A DNA stretch of 11,690 nt from Smittium culicis (lineage: Eukaryota > Kickxellomycota > Harpellomycetes > Harpellales > Legeriomycetaceae). A program made the translations under genes and the position numbers. The notes under the pieces were generated by a model. It saw only the letters and a program-made list of their open reading frames with translations, did not search any database and was not told the origin of the DNA. The stretch is from the NCBI GenBank assembly GCA_001970855.1, contig LSSN01004967.1, forward strand, positions 1 through 11,690, given 5' to 3'. Below are positions 8,249 to 11,690 of the stretch, piece after piece; the stretch's first letter is position 1; each line of letters starts with the position of its first letter.

Positions 8249-8653
8249 GCATTATAGCAAATAGTGCCGCATTGTTAAAAATAGAAATTATTAATCAAAA
8301 AAAGTCGTAATTTTGATTTAATTCTTGCAAGTATTCATCTTTTGCATTTCTTGCCTTAAGCCCATAACTTTTTGCTTAGTAATTCCTAACAGCTACAACT
8401 ACGTTATAAGCCTTCTATCACACTTTACATATTGCCACAAAAACATACAGCTTTACTTCCGAATTCCGCAGTTTTATCTGCTCATATCAAGATTTCTTCT
8501 GTCAACTATTAAAACCCAAGCAGCATCTTGGCAAATTCTCTACAGCCTAATTGATTTCAAACCCCCCCTTCCTTCTAGTACAAATAATAGTCGATTTAAA
8601 TTATACAAAAATATTATCTATTTTTTAATCTGACAAAAATCTTTTCCTTGAAA

Positions 8654-9077
8654 ATGGAAAATAAAATTCATAAAGGTAAGATTATAATTTTCTTCGCCTA
8701 TATCTACAATTTAGCTTTGCAAGTTTCCTTAAAAAAATTAGAGTACTTAAAATTCCAGTCCTAAATATTACGGATGACCTATTAAAAATTTAATACAACG
8801 AGCTTAAATACATATAAAAATAATGTCAAGACATTAGATTGCTTTTTTACGAGAAAAACATACCAAAAATATATATCATATAATATTTTACAAAGATTAT
8901 TTTTTTTAAAAATTTTTAGAGAAATTGGGAGATTGCATTTTTACAAGGATTGAACAGTTTAACTGTATACCAGTTGACAATCAAATTAAATGCAAAATGT
9001 TTTATAGAGTTTTCAAGCAGTGCCCTGGAAAACCAAGAGTTGAAATAACAGAAACGCCTGTTACTTTTGAGTATTAA
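8654..9077 (+). CDS. SOM1: SOM1-like subunit of mitochondrial inner membrane peptidase, one intron
   Basis: Som1 is a small intermembrane-space partner of Imp1/Imp2, the peptidase that matures proteins sorted to the inner membrane and intermembrane space. Exon 1 (8654-8675) encodes MENKIHK plus one base. Exon 2 (8920-9077) completes a 59-residue protein. Four cysteines at 13, 23, 32 and 42 have spacing C-x9-C-x8-C-x9-C, exactly the spacing I recall for yeast Som1. Surrounding residues also fit: an amphipathic I-x-Q-F-x-C, then I-K-C-x-x-F-x-R-V-F-x-x-C, and V-E-I-T near the end, where yeast has an F-K-R-L-F-x-x-C and a Y-E-V-T. Donor GTAAGA and acceptor TTTTTAG are strong, and the phase agrees. 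The ATG context is AAAATGG. The gene is divergent from VMS1. The alternative is another twin CX9C protein. Confidence 0.78.
8676..8919 (+). other. SOM1 spliceosomal intron (244 nt)
   Basis: Donor G|GTAAGA, acceptor TTTTTAG|AG with a T-rich tract, phase 1 (codon G|AG, Glu8). The intron follows an exon of only 22 coding bases. This is why the gene does not appear as a usable open frame. Confidence 0.75.
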
Positions 9078-11151
9078 ATAGGCTTGATTTTTATATCGTC
9101 ATAGCATATACCTTCAGATCATACTACACCTTTACTATTCATATTTTAGTTAATCATAGACCTTTTAATTTGCAGTTTTTATTTTTGTACTATCCATCAC
9201 TCGTTTTGATATTAAAATTACCCGCCTTAGCCATTATAATTAAAGACTGCCTTTAATATTGTGTCATTAAAGTTTGAATTTTAATTTGTTTTTTTTTTGA
9301 ATGATACAAATTTATTCTAATGCTGGTGATAAAAAATAACTATTTTATAGCTTGGCGAAATATTTAATTCATTTTTTAAAAAAGCAATATATAAAAATCT
9401 AATTGTGTTATGAATATAAAAATTCCAAATAGACTTTGGATAGTATGTAAGTTGCTATAATTGATTTTCTAATAACCTTTCTCTCTTTTATCAAGCCTCC
9501 ATCTGTAAATACGAATTTATTAACTCGTTTATGGTATAAAATTTAACAATTATTTGCTGCTACTTTAAAATAAAAATATATTCGATCAAGCCATAGAATT
9601 AAATTAGTTTCTTTCAACATGGTTTTCTACACTTGGCGGGTCACAAACAGCCTCCAGGCAAGGATAATCATAATCATAATAAAACGACCTTAAAGAATAT
9701 CAATTAAAAATCCATCTTCTATTATTTTACATTAATTTTAATAAAATAAAAAATATTCTCGAATTGTGGAGATGTAATGTTTCTATAAATACTGAATTGA
9801 TACTTTTAAGACTAAATTTTCATACTTTTGTATCGTCGCAATTAGTTCTGTGGAGATAAAGTAATTTTTTTTTACAAGATTTAAAATGCACCAACAATCG
9901 AGAAATCATATCTTATTTGTTTTTTAATTTCCAAATAACTATATTTCGCCTAGGCACAAATTCATAATTGTTTTTTTAATGGCGATTTCACGTACCAAAT
10001 TTAACAACAACTTTTTTTATAAGCTTATGGCTATTTTTAGATAATATGTCTCAGCTTTCCTGTGTTAACTTGAGAAAAAAACTAAAAATGGTCTCAGATA
10101 AATAATAAACCCCCCATTACTCTGATTAGGCGGGTGATTTAGCTAAAACAGATGTTATCGCATTTAACTATTACTGGCTTGCTCTGATATTTTTAGGTTG
10201 ATGTTTCACTTTATTAAACAAAGGTTATGAATTATGGATATGAAATAATAGATTTATTCACTTCATAGTCAAGAGAAATGGGCATATGATATAATTCTTT
10301 GGTTTTAGAATAATATTAATTATTTTTTGGTAATTTAATCAAAAAATTCAAATATATTACGCTTATTGAATTTTTTCAAACATATTTTAATACATTTCTT
10401 TTGAATTTAGAAAAGTAATTGGATTTGAAGAAACGCGAAATGTAAAGAGATCAAATTGTGTCAAATATCTCGCATAGACTAAATAAAATTTAAAATTTAT
10501 AAAACAATAATCTATTAACTTGCCAATAAGCAAATTTTATCTACTTTTCAGACTGGAAGTTTAAATAAATCAATAGGCGTAAATGAGACAATTATTAACT
10601 ATTTCATTCTTGGCTTATATTTAATAGAGCCATTGCGCTTTAACAATACCTCAACTTCATTAATCGCAAAAGAGTAGTCAAATTACTCTCTTTTATTCCA
10701 TTCGTACACTTTTGTATATAAAATAAATTTGAATTCTTTTAATATTTTGAATCGAACGTTACATAAAAGAGTTTTTTTGTTTAATTCTGTATACTAAAAA
10801 TTAAAACCTAGTTATCTATTACTTTGCATTATATTTTCACCCCTAAAAAATATATGTCACTCTATAACTCGATCATTTAAAATCAATAAGATATATTTAC
10901 TTTCCGATAATAGATATAACTATTCATATCCCAAATCAAATGCAATTTATATACAGTTTCAACAACATTTTTCACAAGAAATCTAAATCAATTTTATAAA
11001 AATACACAATAAATTAATAATCAAACAACACTCATCATTTAGCTGCATACAATAACTCGATCAAGCATTACACGCAAATAATAACTAAATTAGCATTTTG
11101 AAACAAACTGAAATATACAATTCAATTTTATAAGTAACTATAAACTGAGAA
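9078..11151. other. 2-kb AT-rich spacer, no defensible gene
   Basis: The stretch between SOM1 and the secreted-protein gene has the same AT bias as other spacers. I scanned both strands for coding islands or small intron-split genes and found only weak candidates: a GC-richer island at about 9614-9697 that is open in two frames, and a 52-codon open stretch at 10513-10677 containing a good-looking acceptor (CTACTTTTCAG). Neither has a recognisable product. The last few hundred bases are A/C-rich and should include the promoter and 5' UTR of the next gene. Confidence 0.5.
10864..11063 (+). repeat. 12-bp direct repeat upstream of the secreted-protein gene
   Basis: ATAACTCGATCA occurs at 10864-10875 and 11052-11063, ending 276 and 88 bases before the start codon at 11152. 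It is the longest repeated word containing several G/C bases that I noticed here, and may be a promoter element. Confidence 0.4.
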
Positions 11152-11690
11152 ATGGTTGTAAATTCTGTGATTTACGGTCTTTTTGCGCTTTTAAGCTTGA
11201 CAAAGGCTCAAGACTTGGTCAATAGCCCATGTACTGGCGATTTAAGAGTGTGCGTAGACATCGATGGTGCTGGGAGAAAGTTTAACGCATGTAATGGCTA
11301 CTACTACGTCCAATCGGAGTGCGGTGAAGGAACATTCTGCTATACTGATAAACCGGGTCTAATATTTTGTGGCTACTACAACTATCAAAATGCAACAAAC
11401 TCAAAAGATCCCGGGTATGTTGACCCCGCATCAAGGTTAAAAAGTATGGCTACAGATGAAAACCAAAGTTATGGAGGTAGCTTGATGTCGACTGTTGGGT
11501 ACTTGGGAGCTCAGCCTACTGTTACTTACCAGGTAGTAATTTCGTCACCAACAGTTGACCCATCAAGCACTGGTATTATAACTAGTACAAGTACGAGAAC
11601 TAGGACTAGCACAATAACTAGTACAATAACTATCCCTACTACAGCAAGTAGCGTCCCTGTCTATTACTCATCGTTTTCCCCTCCTCCTCC
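11152..11690 (+). CDS. Secreted CBM19-like chitin-binding wall protein, 3' truncated
   Basis: The open frame runs from the ATG to the window edge (179 complete codons) with no stop. Residues 1-19 form a secretion signal (hydrophobic VIYGLFALLSL ending TKA before Gln20). The mature part begins with a six-cysteine module: C27-x6-C34-x12-C47-x9-C57-x5-C63-x9-C73. It includes a C-N-G-Y-Y-Y-V block and C-x-x-G-T-F-C, and fits the pattern of family 19 carbohydrate-binding modules (chitin binding) by eye. From about residue 130 a Ser/Thr-rich stalk with TSTSTRTRTSTITST follows, expected to be O-glycosylated, and then a Pro run. No catalytic domain is seen before the cut. It may be a GPI-anchored wall protein or the start of a chitinase or other wall enzyme. 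An intron downstream cannot be judged. Confidence 0.82.
   Translation, partial: MVVNSVIYGLFALLSLTKAQDLVNSPCTGDLRVCVDIDGAGRKFNACNGYYYVQSECGEGTFCYTDKPGLIFCGYYNYQNATNSKDPGYVDPASRLKSMATDENQSYGGSLMSTVGYLGAQPTVTYQVVISSPTVDPSSTGIITSTSTRTRTSTITSTITIPTTASSVPVYYSSFSPPP

Larger units (their letters stand above)
7954..8653. promoter_or_regulatory. Divergent promoter region of VMS1 and SOM1
   Basis: These 700 bases separate the start codons of two divergently transcribed genes. The VMS1-proximal half contains a CCAAT box (8242-8248, minus) and a duplicated 10-mer. Positions 8325-8633 form a 103-codon open frame on the plus strand without a single ATG and with a hydrophobic, unrecognised translation, which I do not call a gene. 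Confidence 0.55.

Noticed and set aside
8325..8633. 103-codon plus-strand open frame between VMS1 and SOM1
   Set aside because: It has no ATG at all (opens with TTG), its hydrophobic translation matches no family I know, and it ends just before SOM1. An upstream non-coding exon or chance opening is more likely.
9841..9960. Minus-strand open stretches with TELIATIQKYENLVLK-like translation
   Set aside because: The runs are under 30 codons, as expected by chance at this base composition, and no splice pattern gives a consistent gene.

Overview
The window is nuclear DNA from a eukaryote, most likely a fungus. It is very AT-rich, with long AT-rich spacers and a few short spliceosomal GT-AG introns. 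The recognisable genes are PAN6, DIM1, BUD31, VMS1 and SOM1, followed by a secreted protein with a CBM19-like chitin-binding pattern. SOM1 and CBM19-type wall proteins point to fungi. The base composition would suit an early-diverging lineage such as the insect-gut Kickxellomycotina (Smittium-like), but that placement is inference from style and not from a search.

Layout. Positions 1-79 (minus) hold a tRNA-Ser(GCU), cut at its 3' end by the window edge. Positions 80-1356 hold no intact gene but carry decayed protein-coding relics, including an integrase-like YYWP stretch, so a dead retroelement lies just upstream of the tRNA. PAN6 (1357-2265, plus) and DIM1 (2733-3746, minus) are convergent, intronless, and relatively GC-rich. 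BUD31 (4516-5088, minus) has one 129-nt intron. VMS1 (5643-7953, minus) has one 103-nt intron joining two long exons. A 700-bp divergent promoter region separates VMS1 from a very small gene (8654-9077, plus) made of a 22-nt first exon, a 244-nt intron and a 158-nt second exon. It encodes 59 residues with the SOM1 cysteine spacing. About 2 kb of AT-rich sequence follows with no gene I can defend, and then the CBM19-like secreted protein begins at 11152 and runs off the right edge.

The genes do not form one pathway. Most are housekeeping: pantothenate synthesis (PAN6), small-subunit rRNA dimethylation (DIM1), splicing (BUD31), release of nascent chains from stalled ribosomes at mitochondria (VMS1), and the mitochondrial inner-membrane peptidase (SOM1). 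The functional neighbourhood that stands out is the divergent VMS1/SOM1 pair, which are both mitochondrial protein-biogenesis factors and share an intergenic region with a duplicated 10-mer and a CCAAT box. The hidden SOM1 gene, the possible tail-anchored product of VMS1 intron retention, and the retroelement relics are the most useful points beyond routine annotation. I see no evidence of a wholly new system.
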